A stretch of 5,103 bases of DNA from Clostridiaceae bacterium (lineage in GTDB: Bacteria > Bacillota > Clostridia > Lutisporales > Lutisporaceae). How positions within the stretch are numbered: the first letter of the stretch is position 1; each line of letters opens with the position of its first letter. Location: NCBI GenBank assembly GCA_003527145.1, contig DPSW01000062.1, positions 8,172 to 13,274 on the forward strand, in the 5' to 3' direction. A program made the translations under genes and the position numbers. Below, in pieces: positions 1 through 5,103 of this stretch. Under the pieces are notes generated by a model, which worked only from the letters and a program-made list of their open reading frames with translations, searched no databases and was not told the DNA's origin.

Positions 1-436
1 GGCTTTAGTCTTTCAATTTGTGAAGATGGGTCAGCTGGTAACGGGCTCTGGTATCAATGCAGTACTGATCGTTGCGGCTCAGATATGCGGTTTGCCTTGG
101 GCGGCAGCAATCGGTGCTATAACCCCTTTTATGTCCGTAGTTTTGGGGGTTAATCCTCCAGCATTGATTCCCGTGGTTCCGTTTATTGTAGCAGGCAACA
201 TTTTATATGTGGTCGTCTATTCTATATTAAAGACCAAAGGGAAAATAATAGGGGTTGGCCTTGCTGCCTTGTTGAAGTTTGGATTGTTGTATTCTGCAGT
301 AAACTATTTTGTAGCCGTAAAACCGCCTATAAAGGTGGCCCTCAGCTTTCCGCAGCTATTTACCGCATTAATGGGAGGCGCTGTAGCTCTTATAATAATC
401 AAAGTATTGGACAGAACGCAGAAAACTGAAGAATAG
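1..436 (+). CDS. Small polytopic membrane protein, ECF-transporter S-component-like (5' partial)
   Basis: The frame is open from base 2 to the TAG at 434-436. A GTG at 20 and an ATG at 26 exist, but neither has a Shine-Dalgarno site, and the residues before them (ALVFQFV) are hydrophobic and fit the protein. The true start is therefore probably upstream of the window. About 145 residues are visible, nearly all hydrophobic, with four to five likely membrane segments. Short loops contain proline and glycine, for example GVNPPALIPVVPF and the following VAGNILYVVVY. The C-terminus is short and charged (DRTQKTEE). Small size, high hydrophobicity and a Gly/Asn-rich middle resemble S components of energy-coupling-factor vitamin or metal transporters and related unnamed Clostridial membrane proteins. 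The substrate cannot be told, and no ECF A or T subunits are in view. The membrane-protein call is firm and the S-component assignment is tentative. A terminator follows, so it is not co-transcribed with the next gene. Confidence 0.6.
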   Translation, partial: ALVFQFVKMGQLVTGSGINAVLIVAAQICGLPWAAAIGAITPFMSVVLGVNPPALIPVVPFIVAGNILYVVVYSILKTKGKIIGVGLAALLKFGLLYSAVNYFVAVKPPIKVALSFPQLFTALMGGAVALIIIKVLDRTQKTEE

Positions 437-489
437 ACAACTTTCAGAATCAACTGGTACAACATTCAGTTAGAAAAATAAATATATAG

Positions 490-534
490 AAGACTAGCTT
501 TGCATCAATCATTTATGCAGAGTTAGTCTTTTTT
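490..534 (+). terminator. Intrinsic terminator after the membrane-protein gene
   Basis: The arms 490-505 and 515-530 can form a 16-bp stem. Fourteen pairs are Watson-Crick and two are G-U wobbles. The loop is 9 nt, and a run of T at 529-534 follows directly, then TTTG-type repeats. The wobbles fall on the plus-strand transcript and there is no T run on the opposite side, so it acts on the plus strand only. Confidence 0.9.
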
Positions 535-545
535 GTTTGTTTGAG

Positions 546-574
546 TTGACGGTATTTTTTCAATGGTTTATTAT
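546..574 (+). promoter_or_regulatory. SigA-type promoter for the FNT channel gene
   Basis: TTGACG at 546-551 (5 of 6 to TTGACA) and TATTAT at 569-574 (5 of 6 to TATAAT) are separated by exactly 17 bp. The element lies just downstream of the preceding terminator. Transcription would start near 581, leaving a leader of about 120 nt before the chosen start codon. In that leader I see only a weak GCGGT/ACCGC pairing (591-595 with 621-625) across a 25-nt loop, and no recognisable riboswitch. Confidence 0.7.
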
Positions 575-690
575 GAAATTATCTGAATATGCGGTCATCA
601 CATCATCATTAAAAATCTCTACCGCTCATAGACCCATTGTGAGGAAAATGTTAAAATTAACCTGAGGGAGATAATGTATATTATAATAGA

Positions 691-695
691 AAGGA
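691..695 (+). promoter_or_regulatory. Ribosome binding site that decides the FNT start
   Basis: AAGGA lies 8 nt before the ATG at 704, which is good spacing. A competing ATG at 674 is preceded by GAGGGAG at 664-670, but only 3 nt separate them. Starting at 674 would add ten residues (MYIIIERNIL) that do not look like the family's N-terminus. Confidence 0.55.
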
Positions 696-703
696 ACATC
701 TTG

Positions 704-1516
704 ATGGAAAAGAGATTGCTTACTCCAAAAGAGATTGCTCAGGCTACTATTGATGCCGGTGCCGGCAAAGCGAAGCTTTCGGTGATCCATATGATTATTT
801 TGGGTATTTTTGCAGGAGCCTTTATAGGCTTTGGCGCTCAAGGAGCAATCATTATCGGGCAGACTTATGCAAGTATTGATCTGGGCATGTCTAAATTTAT
901 TTTTGCCGCGGCCTTCCCGGTAGGATTGATGCTTGTTGTTATTTGCGGCGGAGAGCTTTTCACCGGGAATAATTTGATGGTATTGGGCTGCTTGAATTGC
1001 AATTATAAAGTCAGAGACCTTCTTAGAAATTGGGCAGTAGTTTATTTCTCAAATTTTGCGGGCTCCGTCATATTGGCCTTACTGGTGGCCAACAGCGATC
1101 TCATGACGGGAGCAGCAGCAGAAAAGGCGATAGCAATAGCAAATGCCAAGGTTGCCATACCCTTTGGAGCCGCTGTTATAAGAGGCATTTTGTGCAATAT
1201 CCTTGTCGTACTGGCTGTCTGGATGGCCACAGGATCGAGAGATATTATAAGCAAAATATTTTCCTGCTGGTTTCCCATAATGCTTTTTGTGCTCTGCGGT
1301 TATGAACATAGTGTGGCAAATATGTATTTTGCGCCTTTGGGAATGTTCATAGGTGCACCAATCACCTGGGGCCAAATCTGGATGAAGAACTTGATCCCCG
1401 TGACCATCGGAAACATTATCGGCGGCGCTGTAATAGTTCCTTTATCCTATTACAACGTATATATAAGGACGGCAAAGGTTTCACCCGATGCTGAAGACGG
1501 CCCAGAAAAGGTATAA
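704..1516 (+). CDS. Formate/nitrite transporter (FNT) family channel, probably formate
   Basis: FNT proteins are pentameric inner-membrane channels, aquaporin-like in fold, that pass small monovalent anions or acids (formate, nitrite, hydrosulfide). From the ATG at 704 the protein has 270 residues, the usual size, with six hydrophobic segments. The first family signature is GGELFTGN at residues 82-89. The second is around GILCNILVVLA at 161-171. The motif YEHSVANMYF at 200-209 carries the conserved central-pore histidine, His202, equivalent to His209 of E. coli FocA. The N-terminal EKRLLTPKEIAQATIDAG resembles the amphipathic first helix of the family. The gene has its own promoter and sits between a terminator and the promoter of the tungstate operon. 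The tungstate transporter and moeA nearby point to formate (FocA/FdhC-like) rather than nitrite, but sequence alone does not settle the substrate. Family membership is very secure, and the start could instead be 674. Confidence 0.93.
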   Translation: MEKRLLTPKEIAQATIDAGAGKAKLSVIHMIILGIFAGAFIGFGAQGAIIIGQTYASIDLGMSKFIFAAAFPVGLMLVVICGGELFTGNNLMVLGCLNCNYKVRDLLRNWAVVYFSNFAGSVILALLVANSDLMTGAAAEKAIAIANAKVAIPFGAAVIRGILCNILVVLAVWMATGSRDIISKIFSCWFPIMLFVLCGYEHSVANMYFAPLGMFIGAPITWGQIWMKNLIPVTIGNIIGGAVIVPLSYYNVYIRTAKVSPDAEDGPEKV

Positions 1517-1521
1517 AAGCT

Positions 1522-1550
1522 TTGAAAAAGATATAAATATATGATATCTT
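1522..1550 (+). promoter_or_regulatory. Extended -10 promoter of the tupBCA operon
   Basis: TTGAAA at 1522-1527 and TATCTT at 1545-1550 are separated by 17 bp. A TG dinucleotide at 1542-1543, one base before the -10 box, makes it an extended -10 element. The predicted start at about 1557-1558 is only a few bases before the first helix of the structured leader, which supports both calls. No terminator is evident between the FNT stop at 1516 and this promoter, so read-through from the FNT gene is possible. Confidence 0.65.
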
Positions 1551-1561
1551 AAATATAGTAA

Positions 1562-1662
1562 GATTTTCCGAGTTTAATTTTCTAAAGGACAAGCCCATGA
1601 AAATTAAACCGAAGGGCTCCGGCAGAAATGCTGAAGCCTCCCGTATTTGGAAAGGAAAAATC
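1562..1662 (+). promoter_or_regulatory. Structured 5' leader of tupBCA, candidate riboswitch (possibly Moco/Tuco type)
   Basis: Three helices can be drawn by hand. P1 pairs GATTTTCC (1562-1569) with GGAAAAATC (1654-1662), with one bulged A. P2 pairs 1572-1582 with 1599-1609, a perfect 11-bp stem. P3 pairs GGGCT-c-CGGCA (1614-1624) with TGCTG-a-AGCCT (1629-1639), capped by a GAAA tetraloop at 1625-1628. Together they form a three-way junction. The P2 loop contains AGCCC (1592-1596), which is complementary to GGGCT (1614-1618). That allows a pseudoknot or a switch between two folds. A promoter lies just before it, a terminator follows at 1687-1714, and the downstream genes import tungstate and build the cofactor. 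This is the layout of an attenuating riboswitch. The molybdenum/tungsten cofactor class is proposed from context; I could not confirm its conserved core by eye. Confidence 0.55.
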
Positions 1663-1686
1663 AGATTCTATTATATTAGAATTAGA

Positions 1687-1714
1687 AGAGCAATCCTTTC
1701 GGATTGCTCTTTTT
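1687..1714 (+). terminator. Intrinsic terminator (attenuator) ahead of tupB
   Basis: AGAGCAATCC (1687-1696) and GGATTGCTCT (1701-1710) form a perfect 10-bp stem with a TTTC loop, followed by TTTT at 1711-1714. It lies between the tup promoter and tupB, so it would stop the operon's own transcript. It is therefore more likely a regulated attenuator than the end of the FNT transcript, although it could serve both. A clear anti-terminator strand was not found. A small hairpin (ATTCTA 1665-1670 with TAGAAT 1677-1682) sits just upstream. Confidence 0.85.
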
Positions 1715-1786
1715 GAGCTTGGTACCAAACATGGTTATATGCAATAATCTTTATTTTTTTATTAAAACAGGCGAAAGGTGATTTTC

Positions 1787-2482
1787 ATGACATATTTTGC
1801 AGAAGCGTTTACTAAAGCTCTCAGCCTTCTTTTCTCCTTCGATAAGGAACTCTACGGCATAATTCTTCTGACGCTCAAAATATCTGCAGTATCCCTGATA
1901 ATAAGCAGCATAATGGGCATTCCCATTGCTGCAATACTGTATATGAAAAAGTTTCCCGGGCGAGGGATCATACTCAATATAATCAACACCTTTATGGGCC
2001 TTCCCCCTGTGGTGGTAGGCTTATTTGTGTATATCATGCTTTCCAATCAGATGGGGCTGTTCGGCGATCTGAGATTGCTGTTTACACCGGCTGCAATGAT
2101 AATAGCACAGACAATATTAGCATTGCCTATTGTGACGGGGCTTACCCATACCGCTCTTATGTCTTTGGATGACCTGCTAATAAAAACTTCAATTACAATG
2201 GGTGCATCTCCCTTTCAGCTTTTTGCTGTCATCCTGAGAGAAGCCAGATATGGCATCGGCACAGCGGTTATAACCGCCTTTGGAAGGCTCATGGCTGAGG
2301 TCGGTGCAGTTATGATGGTAGGAGGCAATGTGAGATATCAGACCAGAGTGATGACCACTGCTATAGCATTGCAAAAAGGCATGGGAGAATTCCAGACAGC
2401 TCTCGCATTGGGAATCATACTTCTGCTTCTTTCCTTTATCATAAATTTTTTCCTTCAGTTTCTGAAAGGAAGGAGGGTCTGA
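1787..2482 (+). CDS. tupB: Tungstate ABC transporter, permease subunit TupB
   Basis: TupB is the membrane subunit that passes tungstate received from TupA, and it probably works as a dimer. The ATG at 1787 is preceded by AAAGGTG (1774-1780) at 6 nt. A GTG at 1778 lies inside that site and is unlikely to be used. The protein has 231 residues, normal for TupB, with about five hydrophobic segments (near 22-52, 62-88, 99-121, 157-180 and 204-226). The cytoplasmic coupling loop, the EAA-type motif contacted by the ATPase, is visible at about 136-154 as TMGASPFQLF followed by AVILREAR. Conserved GLPPVVVGL (71-79) and GRLMAEVGAVMMVGGN (166-181) are typical of TupB/ModB-like permeases. It is the first gene of the operon, behind the structured leader and attenuator, and its stop is one base from the tupC start. 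Molybdate as an alternative substrate cannot be excluded from this subunit alone, but the TupA downstream favours tungstate. Confidence 0.92.
   Translation: MTYFAEAFTKALSLLFSFDKELYGIILLTLKISAVSLIISSIMGIPIAAILYMKKFPGRGIILNIINTFMGLPPVVVGLFVYIMLSNQMGLFGDLRLLFTPAAMIIAQTILALPIVTGLTHTALMSLDDLLIKTSITMGASPFQLFAVILREARYGIGTAVITAFGRLMAEVGAVMMVGGNVRYQTRVMTTAIALQKGMGEFQTALALGIILLLLSFIINFFLQFLKGRRV
2471..2476 (+). promoter_or_regulatory. Strong ribosome binding site for the TTG-started tupC
   Basis: A perfect AGGAGG inside the last codons of tupB lies 7 nt before the TTG at 2484. No ATG or GTG with comparable spacing exists nearby, so this site fixes the unusual start codon. Confidence 0.8.
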
Positions 2483-2483
2483 T

Positions 2484-3218
2484 TTGGAAGACTATATATT
2501 TAAGGCAGAGAATCTAAAAAAAGAATATTTGGGCAGAACTGTATTAGATATTGAAGAGATGAAAATACAAAAGGAAAAGATTACTGCAGTCATAGGTCCA
2601 AGCGGAGCGGGCAAGAGCACTCTTTTACACCTGCTCAATGTAATAGAAGCACCTTCCTCAGGCAGTATATGGTTTGAAGGCACTAAACTGGGAGAAAAAG
2701 CTTTGACCTTAAGCATCAGGAGAAACATGGTCATGGTATTTCAGAAGCCTTTGGTGTTTACCACCACGGTATATGAGAACCTGGCTTATGGCTTAAAGCT
2801 TAGAAAAATGAAAAAAGAAGAAATCGGTCAGAAAGTCGAAGAAGTGCTGGGGATAATCGGGCTGAAGGACAAGAGGAATCAAAATGCCGCCACTTTATCA
2901 GGGGGAGAGGCTCAAAGAGTGGCAATCGGCAGAGCTATGGTAGTGAGACCTAAGGCGCTTCTTTTAGACGAGCCTACAGCCAATCTGGACCCTGCAAATA
3001 TATCTATCATTGAGGATCTGATCAAGTTTGGCAAAGCTAATTATGGCCTTTCCGTCATTATAGTCACTCATAACATGTTTCAGGCGAAGAGGCTCTCAGA
3101 CAATACTATTTTTATGCTCAACGGCAAGATCGTAGATTATGATACTACGGAGAATCTGTTTAATTGCCCCAAAAATGAGATCACAGGGGCTTTTATAAAT
3201 GGTAAAATGATTTATTAA
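2484..3218 (+). CDS. tupC: Tungstate ABC transporter, ATP-binding subunit TupC
   Basis: TupC is the cytoplasmic ATPase that powers tungstate import by docking on TupB. It has 244 residues and every ABC motif in order. Walker A is GPSGAGKST at 38-46. The Q-loop is FQKP with Gln87. The signature is LSGGEAQ at 138-144. Walker B is LLLDE at 159-163, with the catalytic Glu163. The D-loop is ANLD at 166-169, and the H-loop histidine is His196 in THN. It lacks the extra C-terminal oxyanion-binding domain of ModC, which matches the shorter TupC form. The start is TTG, set by the AGGAGG site, and only base 2483 separates it from the tupB stop, so the two are translationally coupled. The ABC ATPase assignment is certain, and the tungstate specificity comes from its neighbours. 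Confidence 0.93.
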   Translation: MEDYIFKAENLKKEYLGRTVLDIEEMKIQKEKITAVIGPSGAGKSTLLHLLNVIEAPSSGSIWFEGTKLGEKALTLSIRRNMVMVFQKPLVFTTTVYENLAYGLKLRKMKKEEIGQKVEEVLGIIGLKDKRNQNAATLSGGEAQRVAIGRAMVVRPKALLLDEPTANLDPANISIIEDLIKFGKANYGLSVIIVTHNMFQAKRLSDNTIFMLNGKIVDYDTTENLFNCPKNEITGAFINGKMIY

Positions 3219-3231
3219 AGGAGAGGGAATA

Positions 3232-4353
3232 ATGAGAAAGAACTCAAAAATTTTTGCAACCATTCTGGTTTTGGTATTTGCTTTCAGCGTAATGCTTGGA
3301 GCAGCAACTGCCGCGTATGCGGACAATGCTCCGCTCGCAGGACTGGCCAGGACTACAGTCAATGCATATTTCAGAAAAGGACCCGGGGTTGATCAGGATA
3401 TTTTAGATGTAATTAAAAAAGGAACTGAAGTAGTTGTCTTAGGCAAGGTGGGCAATTGGTACAAAATTAGCCATCCTGACAAAAGGGTGGGCTATGTCAC
3501 CGGCAAATATCTGGAGGGTTTTGATAAAGGAATAGATAAGTTAGTGGAAGAAAAAATAAAGCTGGAGGAACAGCTCAAATCGTTAGAGACCAAAATCGAT
3601 CTTTCCAAGCTGGAGAAGAATATAGTATTGGCGACTACAACCAGTACTCAGGACACAGGACTTTTGGATACATTGGTCCCTGCCTTCAGTAAGAAGTATG
3701 GCGTCAATGTGAAGGTTATCGCAGTGGGCACCGGTGAAGCTATAGAGATGGGCAAAAGAGGAGATGCGGATGTAATCCTTGTTCATTCCAGAAAATCAGA
3801 AGATGCCTTCGTAGCAGAGGGCTTTGGAGTGAACAGAAGAGATGTAATGTATAACTTCTTCTTGTTGGTCGGCCCCAAGGATGATCCGGCTAAAGTATCG
3901 GAAGCAAAGGATGCAGTGTCAGCCATGAAAGCGATTGCTGACAATGGATCGACCTTTATATCCAGAGGTGATGAATCGGGAACCCATAAGAAGGAAAAGG
4001 ATTTATGGAAGCTGGCGAATATTGATCCAAAAGCCCAGAAATGGTACATGGAGGTTGGGCAAGGGATGGGAGCCACTTTGACCATGGCAAATGAGCAGGG
4101 AGCTTATACATTGGTTGACAGCGGTACCTGGTATGCTTATCAGGATAAAGTGAATATGAAGATAGTGCTTCAAGGGGACAAAGCATTGTTCAATCCCTAC
4201 GGAGTAATTGCAATAAATCCCGCTAAATATCCTAATATAGGCTATAACTCAGCGATGGCTTTTGTCGAGTTTATAACCTCCCAGGAAGGTCAGACCATCA
4301 TTAAAGAATACAAAAAGAACGGTTATCAGCTCTTTGTACCCGATGCGAAATAG
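3232..4353 (+). CDS. tupA: Tungstate-binding protein TupA with N-terminal SH3-like domain
   Basis: TupA captures tungstate outside the membrane and delivers it to TupB. The ATG is preceded by AAAGGAG at 8 nt, 13 bases after the tupC stop. Residues 1-30 form a signal peptide: a basic start, a hydrophobic core, then AYA before Asp31, a type I cleavage site. There is no lipobox cysteine. Residues about 40-95 resemble a bacterial SH3 (SH3b) domain, with VNAYFRKGPG near the start, a central GTEVVVLGKVGNWYKI, and GYVTGKYLEG at the end. Residues about 98-129 are a charged, probably coiled helix. The tungstate-binding domain runs from about 130 to 373. It has the family's TTTS motif at 135-138 followed by TQDTGLLD, then GTGEAIEMGKRGDADVILVH, and TFISRGDESGTHKKE. 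That domain has the usual length for TupA, so the SH3 part and helix are an addition. A typical Gram-positive TupA would instead be a lipoprotein. The TupA call is very secure. The cell-wall role of the SH3 part is inferred. Confidence 0.94.
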   Translation: MRKNSKIFATILVLVFAFSVMLGAATAAYADNAPLAGLARTTVNAYFRKGPGVDQDILDVIKKGTEVVVLGKVGNWYKISHPDKRVGYVTGKYLEGFDKGIDKLVEEKIKLEEQLKSLETKIDLSKLEKNIVLATTTSTQDTGLLDTLVPAFSKKYGVNVKVIAVGTGEAIEMGKRGDADVILVHSRKSEDAFVAEGFGVNRRDVMYNFFLLVGPKDDPAKVSEAKDAVSAMKAIADNGSTFISRGDESGTHKKEKDLWKLANIDPKAQKWYMEVGQGMGATLTMANEQGAYTLVDSGTWYAYQDKVNMKIVLQGDKALFNPYGVIAINPAKYPNIGYNSAMAFVEFITSQEGQTIIKEYKKNGYQLFVPDAK

Positions 4354-4366
4354 TGTGCCAGATCAT

Positions 4367-4396
4367 ATGCGAAGCATAAAAAATGCTTCGCATTTT
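4367..4396 (+). terminator. Intrinsic terminator after tupA
   Basis: ATGCGAAGCAT (4367-4377) and ATGCTTCGCAT (4383-4393) form a perfect 11-bp stem with an AAAAA loop, followed by a short T run at 4393-4396 that is broken by a C. The weak T run suggests leaky termination, so some transcripts may continue into moeA. Confidence 0.8.
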
Positions 4397-4429
4397 CTAT
4401 CACTGACTATGGAATTATATGCAGACATG

Positions 4430-4438
4430 TGCTATTTT
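4430..4438 (+). promoter_or_regulatory. Possible extended -10 element for moeA
   Basis: TGC followed by TATTTT (4433-4438) has the form of an extended -10 element about 100 bases before moeA. The region 17 bp upstream (TGGAAT) matches a -35 box poorly. It is the best candidate in the 4397-4537 spacer. Without it, moeA would depend on read-through from tupA. Confidence 0.3.
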
Positions 4439-4457
4439 AAACTAGGGATGTGAATAC

Positions 4458-4476
4458 ATAGGGAATATGACCCTAT
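4458..4476. repeat. Inverted repeat upstream of moeA
   Basis: ATAGGG (4458-4463) and CCCTAT (4471-4476) are perfect inverted repeats around a 7-base spacer, with centres about 13 bases apart. They lie between the candidate -10 element and the moeA ribosome site. They could be a small operator or a transcript hairpin. No T run follows, so it is not a terminator. Confidence 0.35.
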
Positions 4477-4540
4477 AGGAATACCCAAAATCCTGAGCTC
4501 TGAGCCCTGAAACTTGGACTCTATTTAAGGAGGCGAAATG

Positions 4541-5103
4541 ATGAAGCTTTTGAATGTAGATACATCTGATAAGGTTAGAAAAAAGATTGATGAGTCATTT
4601 ACTGATAACTATGATAAATCGGAACAAGTTCCCACTGAACAAAGCCTGGGGAGGATAGCATTCGAAGATGTGCTGTCTCCCATCGAACTGCCTCAGTTTT
4701 CCAGATCTGTAGTGGACGGCTATGCGGTGTTATCAAGAGACACCTATGGAGCAGGCGAGAGCATGCCGGTTTTTCTGGAGGTCTCGGGTCATGTGGAGAT
4801 GGGTAAGGCTGCTGAAGGCAAGGTTTCAGCGGGCAAGGCCATATATGTGCCTACAGGAGCCATGATACCTGAAGGCGCCGATGCAGTTGTGATGATAGAA
4901 TACGTGGAGAACCTGGATGAAAGCACCATAGCTGTTTATACGCCGGTGGCTCCGGGTCAGGGCATTATAAAAAAAGGCGATGATGTGAAATCGGGCAGCA
5001 AGATTTTATTAAAAGGGGAAAAAATAAGATCCAGGGATATCGGAGTTTTATCAGCCCTGGGCATTGGATATATAAAGGTATTTAAAAAGCTCAAGCTTTC
5101 GGT
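4541..5103 (+). CDS. moeA: Molybdopterin molybdotransferase MoeA (3' partial)
   Basis: MoeA inserts molybdate, or tungstate in W-users, into adenylylated molybdopterin in the cytoplasm, the last common step of Moco/Tuco synthesis. The frame is open to the end of the window, so the C-terminal half is missing. Two adjacent in-frame ATGs exist at 4538 and 4541. The AAGGAGG at 4527-4533 lies 4 nt from the first and 7 nt from the second, so 4541 is preferred. Counting from 4538, FSRSVVDGYAV at 54-64 corresponds to the SAMDGYA motif of E. coli MoeA and keeps the catalytic Asp (residue 60). VPTGAMIPEGADAVVMIE at 104-121 is the conserved domain-III loop, and GDDVKSG at 147-153 matches the usual GEDV turn. 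About 188 of roughly 400 residues are visible. The FxRSxVDGYAV form is common in Clostridial MoeA copies. Its place behind tupBCA suggests a job in tungsten cofactor assembly, which is inferred from context. Confidence 0.93.
   Translation, partial: MKLLNVDTSDKVRKKIDESFTDNYDKSEQVPTEQSLGRIAFEDVLSPIELPQFSRSVVDGYAVLSRDTYGAGESMPVFLEVSGHVEMGKAAEGKVSAGKAIYVPTGAMIPEGADAVVMIEYVENLDESTIAVYTPVAPGQGIIKKGDDVKSGSKILLKGEKIRSRDIGVLSALGIGYIKVFKKLKLS

Noticed and set aside
591..625. GCGGT/ACCGC pairing in the FNT leader as a possible riboswitch
   Set aside because: Only five pairs close a 25-base unstructured loop. No terminator or alternative fold follows.
682..687. A perfect TATAAT between the two possible FNT start codons
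   Set aside because: No -35 box lies at suitable spacing (only TTAACC 19 bp upstream), and transcription from it would leave almost no leader before 704. The promoter at 546-574 is far better.
1416..1598. Minus-strand open frame of about 60 codons across the FNT end and the tup leader
   Set aside because: It overlaps a firmly identified gene and a structured leader, resembles no protein family, and has no promoter or ribosome site of note.
1719..1748. Possible second tup promoter after the attenuator (TTGGTA, 18 bp, AATAAT)
   Set aside because: The -35 match is only 4 of 6 and overlaps a palindrome, and the spacing is not ideal. It would bypass the attenuator, and nothing else supports it.
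3783..4186. Long minus-strand open frames opposite tupA
   Set aside because: They are shadows of a highly conserved coding sequence on the plus strand, with no recognisable domains.
1..5103. CRISPR arrays, tRNA or rRNA genes, insertion sequences
   Set aside because: No regularly spaced repeats, tRNA-like cloverleaf, transposase fragments or terminal inverted repeats were seen on either strand.

Overview
This window looks like a strict anaerobe of the Clostridia (Bacillota). The DNA is moderately A+T-rich, the Shine-Dalgarno sites are strong (AGGAGG type), one gene uses a TTG start, and intrinsic terminators separate the transcription units. The gene set (FNT formate channel, tungstate ABC importer, MoeA) fits an organism that handles formate with a tungsten- or molybdenum-pterin enzyme. 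That last point is inference: no formate dehydrogenase is in the window.

Layout, all genes on the plus strand. (1) 1-436: the 3' part of a small polytopic membrane protein resembling ECF-transporter S components, closed by a strong terminator at 490-534. (2) 546-1516: a SigA-type promoter (546-574) and a formate/nitrite transporter family channel (704-1516). (3) 1522-4396: an extended -10 promoter (1522-1550), a compact structured leader (1562-1662) followed by an intrinsic terminator (1687-1714), then a tightly packed tupB-tupC-tupA operon, closed by a hairpin terminator at 4367-4396. (4) 4397-5103: a 145-base spacer with short repeats and the 5' part of moeA, which runs off the end.

How they fit together: TupA captures tungstate outside the cell, TupB carries it through the membrane and TupC supplies the ATP. 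MoeA inserts the oxyanion into molybdopterin to make the W/Mo cofactor. Formate dehydrogenases commonly use that cofactor, and the FNT channel would move their substrate or product. Promoter, folded leader and terminator ahead of tupB have the layout of a transcription-attenuating riboswitch. By context a molybdenum/tungsten cofactor sensor is the first hypothesis, but the class could not be confirmed by eye.

The most unusual protein is TupA. It has no lipobox cysteine, and between its signal peptide and the tungstate-binding domain lie a bacterial SH3-like domain and a short charged helix, which suggests an alternative way of holding the binding protein at the cell wall.
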